64,000 nt of DNA from Adineta steineri (Eukaryota; Rotifera; Eurotatoria; Adinetida; Adinetidae), in contig CAJNOI010000006.1 of the NCBI GenBank assembly GCA_905250115.1, positions 1,283,526 to 1,347,525 on the forward strand. Direction: 5' to 3'. Shown here piece by piece: positions 37,401 to 51,189 of the stretch. The position numbers and the translations under genes are program-made. Below the pieces are notes generated by a model that was not told the origin of the DNA, did no database searches, and was given only the letters and a program-made list of their open reading frames with translations. Numbering within the stretch: position 1 is the first letter of the stretch; each line of letters starts with the position of its first letter.

Positions 37401-40400
37401 AACGACCAATAATTTGACATGCTAAATTAGTTGGATCAGAAGCTAACACTGAACTTGATAATCGAAGTGCATCACTCATTAATTTAACCTAAAACGAAAC
37501 AAAAAATCTATTGAATTTAAAAAAAAAGAAATTTTTCATTTAGTTATCATTACTTCTTTGTCAAAAACATATTCAAATGAACTTTCATAATCAAAAATAC
37601 ATAAATTTAAAGGCATACATGATAACTTTGCAAGCATAAAATCATAATTAAATAATACATGAGTATATAAATCATCTACACGATGTGCACGTATTAATTG
37701 ATATGGTAATTCACTTAATTTACGTAAATTATAACGAACAGTTGTTGTCTCTGCTGCAACATTATTTATTGTAAATATAAGTGGTTGTGCTGGAACTTTA
37801 CGATCAGCTTCACCATCAGTTGATGTTAGGTTAAACATACGTTTTTGATTATCAGTAAATTGAAATGGTTTAGGACAACCAGCCCATATACCAAGAAAAT
37901 AATCAGCCATTTGAGAATGATACGTTCGACGTTCATCTTCTTTTGATAAATAACGTTCATTGGAAACTATTAAGAAAAGAAGTGTTTACGAAATATTTTC
38001 TTGAAATATATCATTATTACCTTCTGCAAATTGTCGATGATACCAACTAACAACACTAACACCTTCTGCTTCTCGTTCAACTAAATAATTCGGTAAATCA
38101 TTTCTTATACGTGTCCATAATAATGGTGGTATACGTCGAATAGGTGGTAAATGATATTGATAAACATCATTTAAAACTGTTTCATCAAGTGATATTAAAT
38201 CTTCTAATTCAGCTTCACTTAAACCTGATTTTGATGCTGTTATATATGATAAAGCATGTTCAACTAAAATATGTCCATGTTGATTTTCAATTCGAGCTAA
38301 TAATTTACTAATTGATGTTGATACTGTTGTAGCTAAATCTTTTTCTTGTGTTTGTGTATAAGATTTCCATAATTTAATTTCATCAAATACTAATTTAACA
38401 TATAATGGAGTATTACATTCAGTAAGTCTTTCATGAACTAATAACCTATTGAATTACAAAGATATACAAAACAAAATATTCCATTTGAAAATACAAACCA
38501 TTGCACATCAGATATTGTTCGATGTTGTCGAGCTAACCAAGCTTTTAACACAATTTTGCCTAATTCTTCACCTAATGGTTTTATCTAAATTTGAAAAATA
38601 AAATTTATCAACATGTATATATATATATATGTACTTGTATAAAATTTTCTCGACTATCAATTATATTTCGAAGTGTATTTAATATATTAAATATTCCAGG
38701 TAATGTTGAAATAACCTATAAGAAATAATTTTTCTTAATAAAAAAAATCAAAAGAAAATGATTCGTACAAGTTTAACATGATTTGGAAGTGTTGGTGGTA
38801 ACCAAGACATTGAATGTGCACCATCAGCTGATGATAATTGATCTAGCGAATCAAAGAACATACATAATGGTTTATCTGCTGTTGCTTTTTCTAATAAACG
38901 TTTAAAATGATTTGTTAATGCAGATAATTCAACGGGTATTGTATTATCTGGTACTTGATATAATAAACTTAATTGTTGACAAACACTACGTAATAATGGA
39001 CCAATTGATGAACTATCTGGTGTTGTACCAAGAAAACGAACAAGTCTTATTGGTGTACATGTTTTTGATGGAAACCAAGATGTTGATTCTGATGCTATCT
39101 TAGCTAACATACTTGATTTACCACAACCACCTTCACCCCATAAAACTACGGGTTGTTTTGAAGAACCTTGAATATAATTACGTACACGCTCAAGAATATC
39201 TGCACGTCCTTGAAAATCTTGACTAAAATTATTAACAACATGAAGTTGTTGAAGAATTTCAGTATAGACACTATAAAGTAAACAAAATTAAATGTTATTT
39301 CTTTTTACATAACAAAGATATTAAGATTTCGTCTTATTCTAACGAAAAGTTAAAGTTAAAAATTCATTTCATTGTTACAAGATCCTAGTGAAATTTATGT
39401 AAGCAGTATATATATTTAACCAACCCTGCCAAATAATTATTAATATTTAATTCAATAAATCAATCTTTACCGATTTGCTGATAAACTCTTTTGTTGTCCG
39501 ACACCACGATCAATTAGTTCAACAATTCGTTTATAAAATGTATCAATAAAATTTTGTAAATAATCAGCATGAACAGTTCTATTTAAACCATCGTCATCTG
39601 ACCATGGTACTGTATATCGAATAATACTTGATGCAGGTAATGTTGCTGGTACCTAAATGAAAAGTTTTATTTTCTCTCTCTCTCTTCTTTTTTCTGAAAT
39701 TAATTATTCTACTTACACGAACATCACGTAAATCAGATAACATACGTTGAGCTTCTTCATCAATTTGTTTGGCTGCAATATCAATAAATTTCATTGAATG
39801 ACGTAACAATGAAATATTTATATTTTCAATATGACGAAAAAAAGCTAATGTATGATCTAATACATCTTTAGCATTTAATATTCCTCGAACAACTTCTTGT
39901 TCAGTAACTAAATTTTAATAAATAAGAAAAAAGTATAGTTTTTTCTTTTTTAATAAGAAAATTTTTCATTTATAACTAACCTGACCAATTATATCGATGA
40001 TTATCAAATGCTGTAAATCGACCGTCTTTAAAAAGTTCCAAGGCAGCAACACGTACTGCACGATTAAGTTTACCCATTGTTTCCCACCATTGACTTTGAT
40101 CTTCTTCCATAAGACGAGGATGTGCTTTATTAGTAAAATTAGTAAATATTGAACTAACTGGTTGTAAACAAAATAAATTTGGAATATTATTTGAATCAAG
40201 TTTATACCATTGATTAAGTAATCTAGCATCCTCTTTACTTGATACAGATAAAATCATTTGAAATTCAGCATCTTCAACTTTTGTTGGCAATGGTCGATAA
40301 CCATATTTTTGACCAAGAAATACCTATAGATGAAGTAAATTTCATTTTATTTGTAAATAATCTCAACTTATAATGATTCTCTGTTAGAAAATTAGCTACT

Positions 40401-40897
40401 CAGAGTTTCTGATATTAAATATCATCAACACAACTCAATTCGTTATGACATATTGAATCAATGATAGCATCTGACTAGGAAAGATTAAAATGAATATATA
40501 CACACCACAAAATTTGGTCCAACGGAAACTCGTTGACAATTATCAATTTCTTGCATACATAATTCTGTTGTTTTATGATCATCAGTTGCTTCATCACGTA
40601 CACCCCAACGCATATCAACTACTTGAAATTCTAAACCATGTTTTTCACGACAATATTCTTTTAGTTGTGGATATGTATGTTGCATGAGAGAATTACGTTC
40701 CATACTTGTATCTAAAATCCAAAGAGATTTTTATTTCATTTATAATAAAAAATATGAATAACTATACCTGTAAATGTTGATGAAGTAAAAATACGTACAA
40801 TTTTTGATGCAAGGCCCGGTAAATTATCCAATTTACCATAGAAAATATGCTGTATTAATTCAGCTTCTTGTCTATCACCAGCAATTGGCTCAGGCAT
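34441..40897 (-). CDS. NWD2: NACHT and WD-repeat protein, NWD2-like
   Basis: Sixteen exons between 40897 and 34441, all in frame, give about 1725 residues, close to the ~1740 of NWD2. The N-terminus has a DUF4062-like segment: RIFTSSTFTDTSMERNSLMQ and VVDMRWGVRDEATDDHKTTE, hallmarks of NWD/TEP1-type proteins. The NACHT ATPase begins about residue 350 with P-loop LWGEGGCGKSSML; a Walker B-like CMFFDSLDQL follows. After an alpha-helical region, the last ~1000 residues form WD-type beta-propellers (TTGMDKTTKVWNL, SAESGNLVLWDIEE, YEDGAVQVFLI). NWD proteins are STAND-class signalling ATPases; their animal roles (NWD1 in steroid receptor and purinosome assembly) are only partly known. The longest exon is 36849-37488. 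An acceptor-like TTTTTTAG lies 9 nt before the ATG, so an upstream non-coding exon or leader is possible. Confidence 0.92.
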
Positions 40898-42465
40898 GTT
40901 GATAATCTAAAAAAATGAGAAGAATTTTTTTATCCTATGATCTCATCAAAAACGTTTATTTCAAGATATAATAGAATATAAGTAGTAAATTTAGATTATG
41001 TTAACAAGTACAAAGAATAAAAAGAAAAATGCAAAGAATAATTAATGAATAATTCTCGTTTTTCTTTTTCTTTACTATTCTTTGTCAATCACGATCATTT
41101 TATTAAATTCTTTTATAATGAACACAGAAAGAGACAGAAAACAAAACACCGGCAAACTTCCGACAATCTTCTTTTTCTTTTTTCTATCGCTTACAATGAA
41201 TACATTTTTGATTGTTTTTTTATGAGTAATCTAAATCAATTCTTATTTGTTTACGTATTTTTTCAATTAAAATCTCAATAAATGATTTTTCCTCCACAGA
41301 AAAAAAAACGTTGACGTGAAATAAATTTATATACTAAATGAATATTTTTTTTTCAATTATTTATTTGAAGCTTTTAGAATATTGAATATGGCATTTCATG
41401 AATTGATTGAGTGACAGTTCTTCTCCTGGAAACGTTTTTGTTTAACTTATCTGCAAATCGTTCCTTTAATTTAACGATAATTACAATTCATCACATAGGA
41501 CACTTATATATAATTGTTATGAGTATTTAATTTTTCCAAATAAAATAGGAGTTTCTATTTTCTTTCTTCTATAATGATAAAATTTACGTATCTACGATTA
41601 AGTTTTCTTTTCTATATTATATTGACATACATCAACGATTTATATAAAACTAAGGAATACATATGATGTTGTTAAAATATAGATTTTCGATTCAGATATA
41701 AGAGTTCAATATTTTGCCCCAAGATGTTGGTTCAATATTATTTAAGGAAACTAATTCACGTCAAACTATTAAAGAACGTTCATAAAGTCAGCAATTTCGA
41801 AAATTTCATATATGAATATCAGTATCTAACTTCACTGCTTGTATCTGTTTGAAATATCTTACCCTCTATGAAGATAATGAATGAAACTAGTGAATAGTGT
41901 TGGTTTTTATAATGAACTAGTCATGTTAAGTATCAATATCGTATTTAAAATAACATATTAGATTACACAATTTTTAGCCATCACTTCCTTCATATTATTT
42001 CTGCTAATCAATACTAGTGTTGTATTTATAAGATAATTATACAATATTTTGAATACATTGATACGTAAAAAGTTGATGATTTATATCAGTAATTCTTATT
42101 TCATTTCCCTGTTCACACTCTATGTGTAAATGTTTACATTATTTTAGCTATTGATAAATGTACTGTATAATAGCGCCCTCTTTTCGTTCCTCTAATAAAT
42201 TATTTTTGAAGTACATTATATTATCATAGTCAGAATTAAATTTTACACTGTTCGCATATTATTTGGAATGAAAAATAGATTATAATATCACTAATAATCA
42301 CACCTGTCCAACCTCTATTCTTTTTCATTTCTTGATTGTATATTATTCATTCAAAGTTGAACCTATTGTCATATGTCAGTCCGTCAATTCTATTTTTTCT
42401 GTTCATGAGAAAGACTTTTATTTCTAGATAGATAATTTCTATAAAATAAGAAAAAGAAATAAAAG
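40898..42465. other. Divergent intergenic region
   Basis: About 1.5 kb between the NWD2-like (-) and first SR gene (+) starts, so it should hold both promoters. The frame at 41045-41281 (+) is Phe/Ser-rich and is not called. No repeat or RNA gene seen. Confidence 0.5.
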
Positions 42466-43510
42466 ATGAGCCGAAATCGTGGTGAAGCAAGTTCAAGATC
42501 ACGATCACGATCACGATCACGATCAAAATCTAAATCCAAATCCAAATCACGATCAAGATCAAATTCATTGTCATCAACATCATCGTATGAACATTTTTGA
42601 AATATATTCTCTAAAAAAAGTCTTTTTGTTTCATAGTGGTCGCGCAGCTCAAGCACCAAAATGGGATGGTGAATCAGGTTATCGTTTACATATATCACCA
42701 CTTAATCCACGTACATCTCGACGTGATATTGAAAAAATATTTTCGAAATTTGGTACAATCAATGAAGTATTTATTTAAAAGAAAATATTAATTGAATATA
42801 CGTTTAACTTATTTTAATTCATTAGGTTTGGATGGCTACAAATCCACCTTGTTTTTCATTTGTGAATTTTAAACATCGACATGATGCTGAAGATGCTATG
42901 CAAGCAATGGATGGAAAGTAAGTTTATTTATTTTGTGACTTGTTTAAACAATTCTTTGACTTTTTTTTATTAGATTAATTGATAATTCACGTGTTGGAGT
43001 TTCATTTGCTCGTAAACGTACAATTGGTGGTCGTCGTGCTCCTACATATAATGGTGGTGGTGATCGATATCGAGGTGGAGGTGGAGGAGATTATAATTCA
43101 TCAAGAGATCGGCGTCGGTATTCACCACGACAAGACGATAGGTAAAATTAAAATGTTTTATTTTTGATTTCAATTTTTTTTCTAATTAAATTAAAATAGA
43201 AGTTATGATAGACGACGACGATATTCTCGTTCACGTAGTCCAGTTCAATCTAGTAAACGTGATTATCGTCAACGATCAAAATCAAGATCATCATCACCAA
43301 AGTAAAATATAATATTTTGATAATATTGAATTTAAATATTTATTCTTTCAAGACCACGTCGTAACCGACCATCATCACGAGATCGTTCACCTCAACAACA
43401 AGCAACTAATGTTGTTCACAGGTTAACGAAATAATAACTATATTTTTATTTTATTATCAAATTTATTTTTTTATTTTAGATATGCAGAAAATGATGATAG
43501 ATCTGATTGA
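42466..43510 (+). CDS. SR-family splicing factor, copy 1
   Basis: Seven exons, 42466-42584, 42637-42766, 42826-42917, 42974-43141, 43200-43301, 43353-43421 and 43480-43510, give 236 residues. An N-terminal RS stretch, built on a GATCAC-type hexamer repeat, is followed by one RRM (YRLHISPLNPRTSRRDIEKI as RNP2 side; CFSFVNFKHRHDAEDAM as RNP1 side) and a Gly/Arg then RS-rich C-terminus. EVWMATNPPCFSFVNF resembles the SRSF3/SRSF7 RRM, while RS on both sides recalls Tra2, so the exact subfamily is open. These proteins bind exonic enhancers and recruit spliceosome parts. Copy 2 starts 197 bp after the stop. Confidence 0.88.
42495..42555 (+). repeat. Hexamer repeat coding for Arg-Ser/Lys-Ser
   Basis: Tandem copies of a CGATCA-type hexamer grade into AAATCC/AAATCT-type hexamers. 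They encode the alternating RS and KS dipeptides of the N-terminal domain. A second, CGTTCA-based version starts SR copy 2 (43741-43770), so the two RS tracts grew from different hexamers. Confidence 0.85.
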
Positions 43511-43707
43511 AATTAATATTCTGAAAATGTGTATACAGAACCAATGAATTTCATCATGAACTATACTTTTCTTTGTCTTGTTTTGTTTTCTTTACTCTTA
43601 TGAAACGAAGAATTTTTTTTCTTTGATTGTTCTTGTGTATTGTACCAAGTTTGACTAGTCTTTGTTGGTTATTCTAGATTACTTTATCTGTTTGTTTATA
43701 TAAAAAT
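43511..43707 (+). promoter_or_regulatory. 197-bp gap between tandem SR genes, with acceptor site
   Basis: Too short for a full 3' UTR plus an independent promoter by ordinary standards, but within the range of operon-type spacers. TTGGTTATTCTAG ends at 43677, 30 nt before the copy 2 ATG, and would serve as a trans-splice or 5' UTR acceptor. Confidence 0.45.
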
Positions 43708-45577
43708 ATGGGTCGTAGTCGAGATCGTTCGTATTCAAGATCACGTTCACGTTCACGTTCACGTTCAGGATCACTCTCTTCAACTAGTTCAGGTCGAACA
43801 GCTAAAGCACGAAATTGGGTATGAATTTATTTTATCGAGAAAACAAAAGAAGTTTATTGCTTGTGATTATACTTTTATTAGAATGGTGAAGGTGGTCATC
43901 GTTTACATCTATCTGATTTAGCGATGGGTGTTAGTCGACGTGAAATTGAAAAACTCTTTCGACCCTATGGACCATTGAATGAAGTTTGGGTTGCTTCTAA
44001 TCCACCTTGTTTTGCATTTATTAATTTTCGTCATCGAGCTGATGGTGAACGTGCATTAAAAGAAGTTGATGGAAAGTAAGTAAAACAAAGAAAATTTTAA
44101 ACACGATCTTGTTTTATATTAGTATTATTGATTTCAATGAAAGAGAATACTATTCTCATATGAGTTTTAGTTTAGAATTATAAATTAGTGAGAACAGTCT
44201 AGATTTAGTTACTTGAGGTGAACAGAACTTATGAGACATGTTATAGATCTGATTGATTAAAACATAATTATAATATTGGGTATTTACATTACAATGTTTT
44301 ATATAAATCATTTCATCTATTAATTAAGCATATATTTCTTTTAGAGTTGTTGGTGGTTCACGAGTTGGTTTGAGTTGGGCTCGTCAGAGAAACTATGGAG
44401 GACGACCACGCAATGCCTTACTCTATCGTAAGTTACATTCATTTCTCGAACGAAATATAAATATATCTATTTTATTAGGTTCACCATCACCTCCATATCG
44501 TCGTGGTTATCGTGATTCATACAGTAGTCGTCGTAGTGATGATCGATATAGTAAACGTCGTTATTCTAGGTAATCTATTTGAAATGAAAGAAAACTTTTT
44601 GATGAGAATTTGATTTTTTTCTATACTGTTGCAATTTAATTACGCAGAATCGAAAGAGTTGTTGTGTTCGATATGTTTTATATTCTCTCGATATACATTT
44701 CATTATTTTTCTAGTTGTTTGATGATTAATGGTGTTTAATATGAATGATTTGGTTGGAGCAGCATCCGTATTAAGAAAATGAATTCAGTTGGTTTTGTGC
44801 TCGAATCTTGTTTTCTTTGTATATTCTTTTCCTTCTATTCTATTTCTGACCTATCATTGGGTGGATTGATTGTATTTAGTTGTGTTCTTTGGCAAGAGAA
44901 ACAGAAGAGATAAAGGTATGTAATTAGAGTAGATACATTTTACTAGATAAATCGATAAAGGTCAACAGAAAAATTCTCAAATTAATATCTTTTCAATTTA
45001 AATCTATCCCTAAAAGTTAATATTTGAAAAATGAAGTTTAATAGAATTCTCTTTCTATTTTTATAGAAGTCGATCACGTAGTCCAGGTTATCGACGATCA
45101 GGTAGAAATACTCGACGACGAAGTTCAAGTTCACGATCACGATCGCCATCACCAAGAGGTAGTTGTTATTTTACTTAAATAAATTGATTAAATTATATTT
45201 CTATATTGAAAAGATAATCGTCGAGAAAAACGTACGAAAACTTCTGGGCGAGACGACGAACGCCATAGTCGTCGTCGTCGTCATCGTTCTGAATCAAAAT
45301 CAGATTCTCATAGTAGTGATCATGGCTCACCAAATGGCAAGAATGAGTAAGAAAAGATTTTTTTTTCTTACTCTTAGTTTTATTTAGAAAAATCAATTAT
45401 TTTTAGAAAACGATTTTCACGTAGTCCAGTAACTGAAAATCATCAAGCAAAATCAACAAATGGTAATAATCATCATAGTGACATAGATGATCATCATGTT
45501 GAGTAAGTTAAAGTAAACATATTTAGTTATGATTTATTTTTACTGTCTTTAGTATCGAATTGAATGAACGAAATTAA
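43708..45577 (+). CDS. SR-family splicing factor, copy 2
   Basis: Eight exons, 43708-43818, 43882-44075, 44345-44427, 44479-44569, 45067-45158, 45214-45346, 45407-45502 and 45553-45577, give 274 residues. The order is an N-terminal RS repeat, an RRM with GHRLHLSDLAMGVSRREIEK and NEVWVASNPPCFAFINFRHR, then an RS/Arg-rich tail with His- and Asp-rich ends. It shares with copy 1 the sequence SLSSTSSGR before the RRM and the NPPCF signature, so the pair is a tandem duplication. Two introns, 44076-44344 and 44570-45066, are far longer than neighbouring ones. SR genes often keep poison exons in such introns for autoregulation, which is a possibility here, not shown. Confidence 0.87.
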
Positions 45578-47080
45578 TACAATAAACTCATCGAAACGAA
45601 AGACTTTAACTGTTCTAAATTTTTTTTTGGCGATTATTTTATGTATCTATGTACTGTATTATTTGTTCGTTTGTACAAGAAAACATGTATTTGTTGTTAT
45701 TAAGAAAACTATTATATATTGAAAAGAGAATTATATATGAAAAAAACAAACATCTTAATTCACTAATCTGAAGATACTCATGTATCGGCAATATTATCAG
45801 AATGAGAAATCTATACTAGTTAAAAGAATGTATGTATTGAAATGATTTTTAAGACAAAATAATTATCAGTATGAAATTAGATGCCTAAATCAAAAGATCA
45901 ATAATGTTTAGTATGGATCTTATCTATACGAGTACATATATATCTTAATGCTTTTCATGCATTGTTAAAAAATGTCAAAAATGAAGCTTGTCCAGAAAAA
46001 ATATTGAATACCATTGTTATCATGATTTATGCTTTCTTCGTACATTATCTGTCTTTTTATGAATGATTGTATCTTTCTCTCTTGTTATATTCTGCAACTA
46101 TAATCATTACATTGCATATTTCTTATTTTGTTCTGCTTAGTAATCAAATATATTTATACACTAACCGATCGACATTGACTTAATCTCCTTAACATTTCTC
46201 TACTTCGGAGATATGCTATGATTATGAGACGAAGAAGAGAAATCGAACTTTGATTTAGTAAAACAATGTCAAAACATTTAAAATATTTGAAATTATAATT
46301 TTAAGAACTTTACTGATGGCGCTAGCTACCAAATATTTTTAGAAATTATACTCCCTATCCATAGAGATCGAACCATGGGCAAAGAAACAGCAAATGGTTG
46401 CTTGAAGGAAAAAAAGAAAATCTTATTTTACAAAGCAAACAAACATAACAATGACGATTATTCTTTTTGTTCTCTTTTTTTCTCTAAGTAAAATAATAAT
46501 AAATTTAGCATAAGAAGTAAAAAGAAAGAAAAGACTCTTCGCATATGAAGTATGTATCGTTCGGAAAGGTAACAATAATGAGCAGAAAAAATGCAGAAAA
46601 AGAAGAAGAAGAAGAAGAAAAACTGACGAAAGATTTGGCGTTTTGTCAGTCGACTGACGACGACAACAATAAGTAAAAAAAACTGAAATGAAAAACGTCG
46701 CCGAGAAAGAATGAGAGTAAGCTTTTCTATTTCTTTTGTCAACCTTTCAATGTCGTTGTTTATTCCATTTGGTTTGAATGATTAGAAACCTTATCGAAAG
46801 AAATTATTTCTATTTCAAGAAATCGACATGCGTTCACATAAAACATTGAATGATTTATATACATAATGTATGTGTGTATAGGCTCGGATCGTTATGATAA
46901 AATAGAACAGACAAAAGAGAAAACTAAATAGTTGACAGGAGAAGAAAACCGGTAGGTTCATCAAAAATTTGATAAATATCATTTGGAATAATCAATTAAC
47001 CCCTTTTTCTTTTTTACATATTATTCATTCAATAATTTTTATTGATTTAGACGAAAGATTATACATTTCTTTATTTCTAG
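45578..47080. other. Intergenic ~1.5 kb, no gene seen
   Basis: AT-rich. Includes a short GAA-type repeat near 46601-46620. The open frame at 46458-46742 (-) is Phe/Leu-rich low complexity and is not called. Confidence 0.5.
47066..47080 (+). promoter_or_regulatory. Splice acceptor directly abutting a start codon
   Basis: CATTTCTTTATTTCTAG ends at 47080 and the QRICH2-like ATG starts at 47081. With no coding sequence upstream, the acceptor must serve a 5' UTR intron or a spliced leader. Confidence 0.6.
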
Positions 47081-50000
47081 ATGACTGATATACTTTCACT
47101 TGAACAGTTAGTTCATCTGTCCTTAGGAGATCCTGAGGCAGGTGCTGTGAATTTTAATGTACTAAAAACTCTTCTTTTACAAATGCTTAAAGCAATGAAT
47201 TTATTTAATCATAAACCAGCAATGTCTGATCATGATCAACGTACAATAAAAGAAGCTTTATCAACAACAACAACAACACCAAGACAACATGTTAAATTCG
47301 ATCATGATGGATCAAATAATCAATTTGATGAGAGTGATGATACAAATAATGAAGCAAAACAAAAATCACAACGTAAAAAACGTGATCGAAGTTTAGATCG
47401 TCTTACAACATTGGAAGAAAAAGTATCTCGTTTTGAATCACAATTAAATGCTTTCAATGAAATACCATCAAATTCTGAATTAATTGATCGTGCTAAACAA
47501 ATGCCTAAAAAAACATCTGATGATAATAATTCTTCTAAAACATCAAATCGTCATGGACCTATACTTGAAGTTTGGCAATATACACAATTAGAAAAACGTC
47601 TTGAATCAGCTGAAAATGGAATAACACGAGTACATATTTATATAGATGAATTTAATCTTTATTTCATATATACGTATATATAATTTTAGCTTGCTTCATT
47701 ACTTCAAGATCTTATATCGGATATGAATGATTTAAGAGAATCTCATGATACTGCTAAACAAACAACAGATGAACTTAAAAAACAACAGAATGATTTAAAA
47801 AATATTGTCGATGCATTAAATAAAGAAAAGAAGGATTGGGTATATTATTCCCTGAAGATTATTTCTTTTGTTTAATATTATTTTCATTATTTTTAAGGCT
47901 AAAAAATCTGATGTCGATAATTTAGATGAAAAAATTCGTAATTTACAAAATTTACTTGTAAGTTATTTTTTATTTATATGAGAAATATATTTCTATTGCT
48001 TCCACTGAAGAACTCATTACGAGATCGTCTTGATGATGTATCCAAAAAGGCTCGTGAAGCTCAACCAATGCCTGATTTATCTTCTTTTATCACATGGGAT
48101 CGATTAGAAGATGCATTAACAGGTAACCGAGACGCACTAGAAAAGTCTATAAACAATGCTGTACCTGGTACGGCTTCAACACACGATCATCAATTCTCTT
48201 TCAATAAATTAGTAAATATCGCATTTTGTTTTCTATGTTCATTTAATTTCTTTTCTTTTTTTATTTGTAAAGGAAACATTTGGTGAAAAAGGAGGAAGAT
48301 TACCATCAGAGAATCTTGTTAAACTTTTAGAACACTTAGGAACATTAAATGATCGACATGAACAATTACGAGCTTTAGTTGAAGCACTTGAAGTAAGTAA
48401 AAGAAAACGTTTTTTCTATCAAATAAATTCTTTTTTTTTATATTTCAGAATAAAAAACTTAATCGTGATGAATTTGATGCATTTAAAAATCAACATGAAG
48501 ATTTACTTGATCGTCTTATTGCACTTGAACGTGATTTGCAAGATATTCTATCGAAAAGAACTGTAAGTAAATCGATTTAAACATAAAAAATAAACTTTGT
48601 TTTTTTCAAAATGCAATTTTATTTCTTTTCTACAAGTGCGTAGATTTATTATATATGTATGAGAATCCATGGAAATAGTTGAAATCGTATTTTGTGTTTT
48701 TTTTTACATTCAAGTAGTTGATTGTAGTTAAGTATTTTAGAAAAAAATTAATTCATAATAATATTTTTTATATACACGGTAGTAACGAAAAACAGTCGAA
48801 TGTTTATCTAAATTTTAATAATGTAAAAAATAAGAAAATAGTCGCAATTAAAGTGAATTTCATATCGTAAATTCTCAGCATAATACGAATTGATTCTAAC
48901 AACGAATCATGCTGGTCTTCACGATAGGATTATACACCTTTATAGTTAATGTGTATGACGATTATTTAGGTGAAACTAAAATGAATGTAATTTATCTGAG
49001 ATAAGAAGAAAAAGAAATGAACATAAAACATGACTATGTTAAGAGAAAGGGAGGGAGAGAGAGAAAGATAGCACACAAAACACGTAGAAAATACCTTTAT
49101 CATCATTACCATTGTGTTAGTTAGTTGAACCAATAATAAATAGAACGACAAAGTCTGCATGATGAAACTATACCAGATGGTCTCACATTTGTAGATAGTA
49201 GTCAAACATCGATTCTACTTAAAAAGAAAAAAAGGCTCGTTTTTTTCCTCTTCTCCAACATGAATACTATATAATACTATCAGTGATTGATATGTACTTC
49301 AAGCATGTCAAACAAAATATTTGTTAAAGAAAAAAAAAAGAAATGAAAGATTGAATTAATTAATTTTATTTATAGGAAAGTCCAGTGAAAGATGATCGTC
49401 AGCTACAGGTATTTGATAATAAAAAATAAAATCATTTTTTATTATAATATCGTCTATTTATTCTTTTATAGAGATCGGATAATTCCGAGGATATCTCAGA
49501 TTTACGAACAGCATTACAACGTTTACGTGAAGATCTTGATCGACTCAAAAAACTTGTTCAAGAAACAATTAATAAAGGAAATTTATCTTCACAAGAGATT
49601 GATGTAAATCAACATTTCTATATATATATATAAGCATACATAGATAAAAATCAAATTTATTCTTTATAGGGATTAAAAAAATTAATTGATCAATTAGAAC
49701 AAAATAAAGCTGATAAAGTTACTGTTAATACTGAACTTGATAAAGTAAATCTCTTTTATGTATTAAAAAAAACATATTTTTCTATATTTTAGAAAGCTGA
49801 TAAACGTGATATTGATAATCGAGTTTTGAAAAAAGATTTCAATTCTGCTTGTAATGAATTATCACAAAATATAAATGATTGTATGCAGAAATTTAATATT
49901 CATGTATATACATTTAGCATAATCATTAAAGACATAAGAAAAAAGTTTATTCTTTTTTGTTTTTTTAAGGATGATATTCAAAAACAAGATTTAGATAAAA

Positions 50001-51189
50001 TAAATACTGATATGAATGAAAAAATAAATCGTTCCGAACTTGATGCTCTACGTGATTATATCGAGAAACAATTGAAGAAATTGAAAAAAATAGCGGTAAG
50101 TTTATAAATAATATTATGACTGTTGTTAAATTAAATCCCTTGTCTTGTCACTGTACAAAAAGTATTGAAAAGTGAAAGTATTTTTATTCATTTGTTTTCT
50201 TGTTTTATTGTTGTCTGTATTTGTTTCATGTTTCGTGATATTGAAGAAAGATCCACAGACGAATCAACAACAGCAACAACAACAACATACACATATTATA
50301 CCGGAAGAAGAGGCAGCCGGTCTACGAAAGCAAATTATTCGTTTTCATTGCATCAGTTGTGATCGCCCCATTGATGTTCAACCACACCCGTTCGTGTCGT
50401 TTGTTATGATTTCATTTAATCGAAATTTAATCTAGATTTATTTCTAAACATTTGTTTTTTTTTGTTATCCTAATTTCTAGACAGCAACCGAGTCTTCCCG
50501 CAAATCTGGGTATGCGTCCCATCCAGTCACCCCGACCATACACAACTTACGAACTGGACCAAATACGCCAATTTCAAAAGAGGTTCATTTATTTTCTTAA
50601 TCAAAATTTTTTGAAATCTTATTTTTTGTTTTTTATTAAAATTTTCTAGTCAGCAGTTTAGCAATGATTTTAGCGGCGGTGTGGCAGATGTATATGCAAC
50701 TATGCGACAGTGTGGTGGTTCACATACAACAACACTACCATTTAAACGGCAAATCAAAGCACAGTAATGATCTCTATATTCATAACAATAAAATAATATT
50801 ATTTTATTTTAAAGACCTACGGTAGCGGAAGAAACAACCGTTCCAAAGTAAATTTTAAATAAAAATAAATATATACATAGATCATTCTAATATGTTTTGT
50901 TATTTAATATAGAAATGAAATTGATATCAAAGGTCATGATGGTGTGATTTATAAAGGTAGAATTGATGTGAATAAATTACCAGCTGTTGATATGCAAAAG
51001 AAAACTTCGGTTGCTTTACTTGCTCCTTCACCGCCGCAAAGACTACGATCGGATTTACATCCGACTTCTGCTCATTATCAACATAATAATCACGGATCAT
51101 TTGCTATGAACGAACAAGAACCAAATGGTATGTCACCATCTATTCCAAATATTGAACCAGCTTATCCACGAGAAGAAACATTTACTTAA
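47081..51189 (+). CDS. QRICH2: QRICH2-like flagellar protein (DUF4795)
   Basis: Sixteen exons from 47081-47629 to 50913-51189, all in frame, give 779 residues. The N-terminal MTDILSLEQLVHLSLGDPE leads into long Glu/Lys/Leu-rich coiled coils (about residues 190-560). The DUF4795 region follows: VLKKDFNSACNELSQNIND, KINRSELDALRDYIEKQLKK, then the family signature FHCISCDRPIDVQPHP. The C-terminus has GHDGVIYKGRID, as in vertebrate QRICH2. QRICH2 is a structural protein of sperm flagella and motile cilia; rotifers have many motile cilia, so a ciliary axoneme role is the natural reading (inferred). A seven-Gln tract lies near residue 565. Intron 6 (48563-49375) is about 813 bp, much longer than the others, and shows no gene. 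Confidence 0.9.

Noticed and set aside
39966..40229. 87-codon - strand frame overlapping the NWD2-like gene
   Set aside because: Same strand but wrong frame; the real exon 39981-40323 carries the conserved sequence in another frame.
48563..49375. Possible nested gene in the long QRICH2 intron
   Set aside because: Only short AT-rich frames on both strands, no domain, no RNA gene fold seen.
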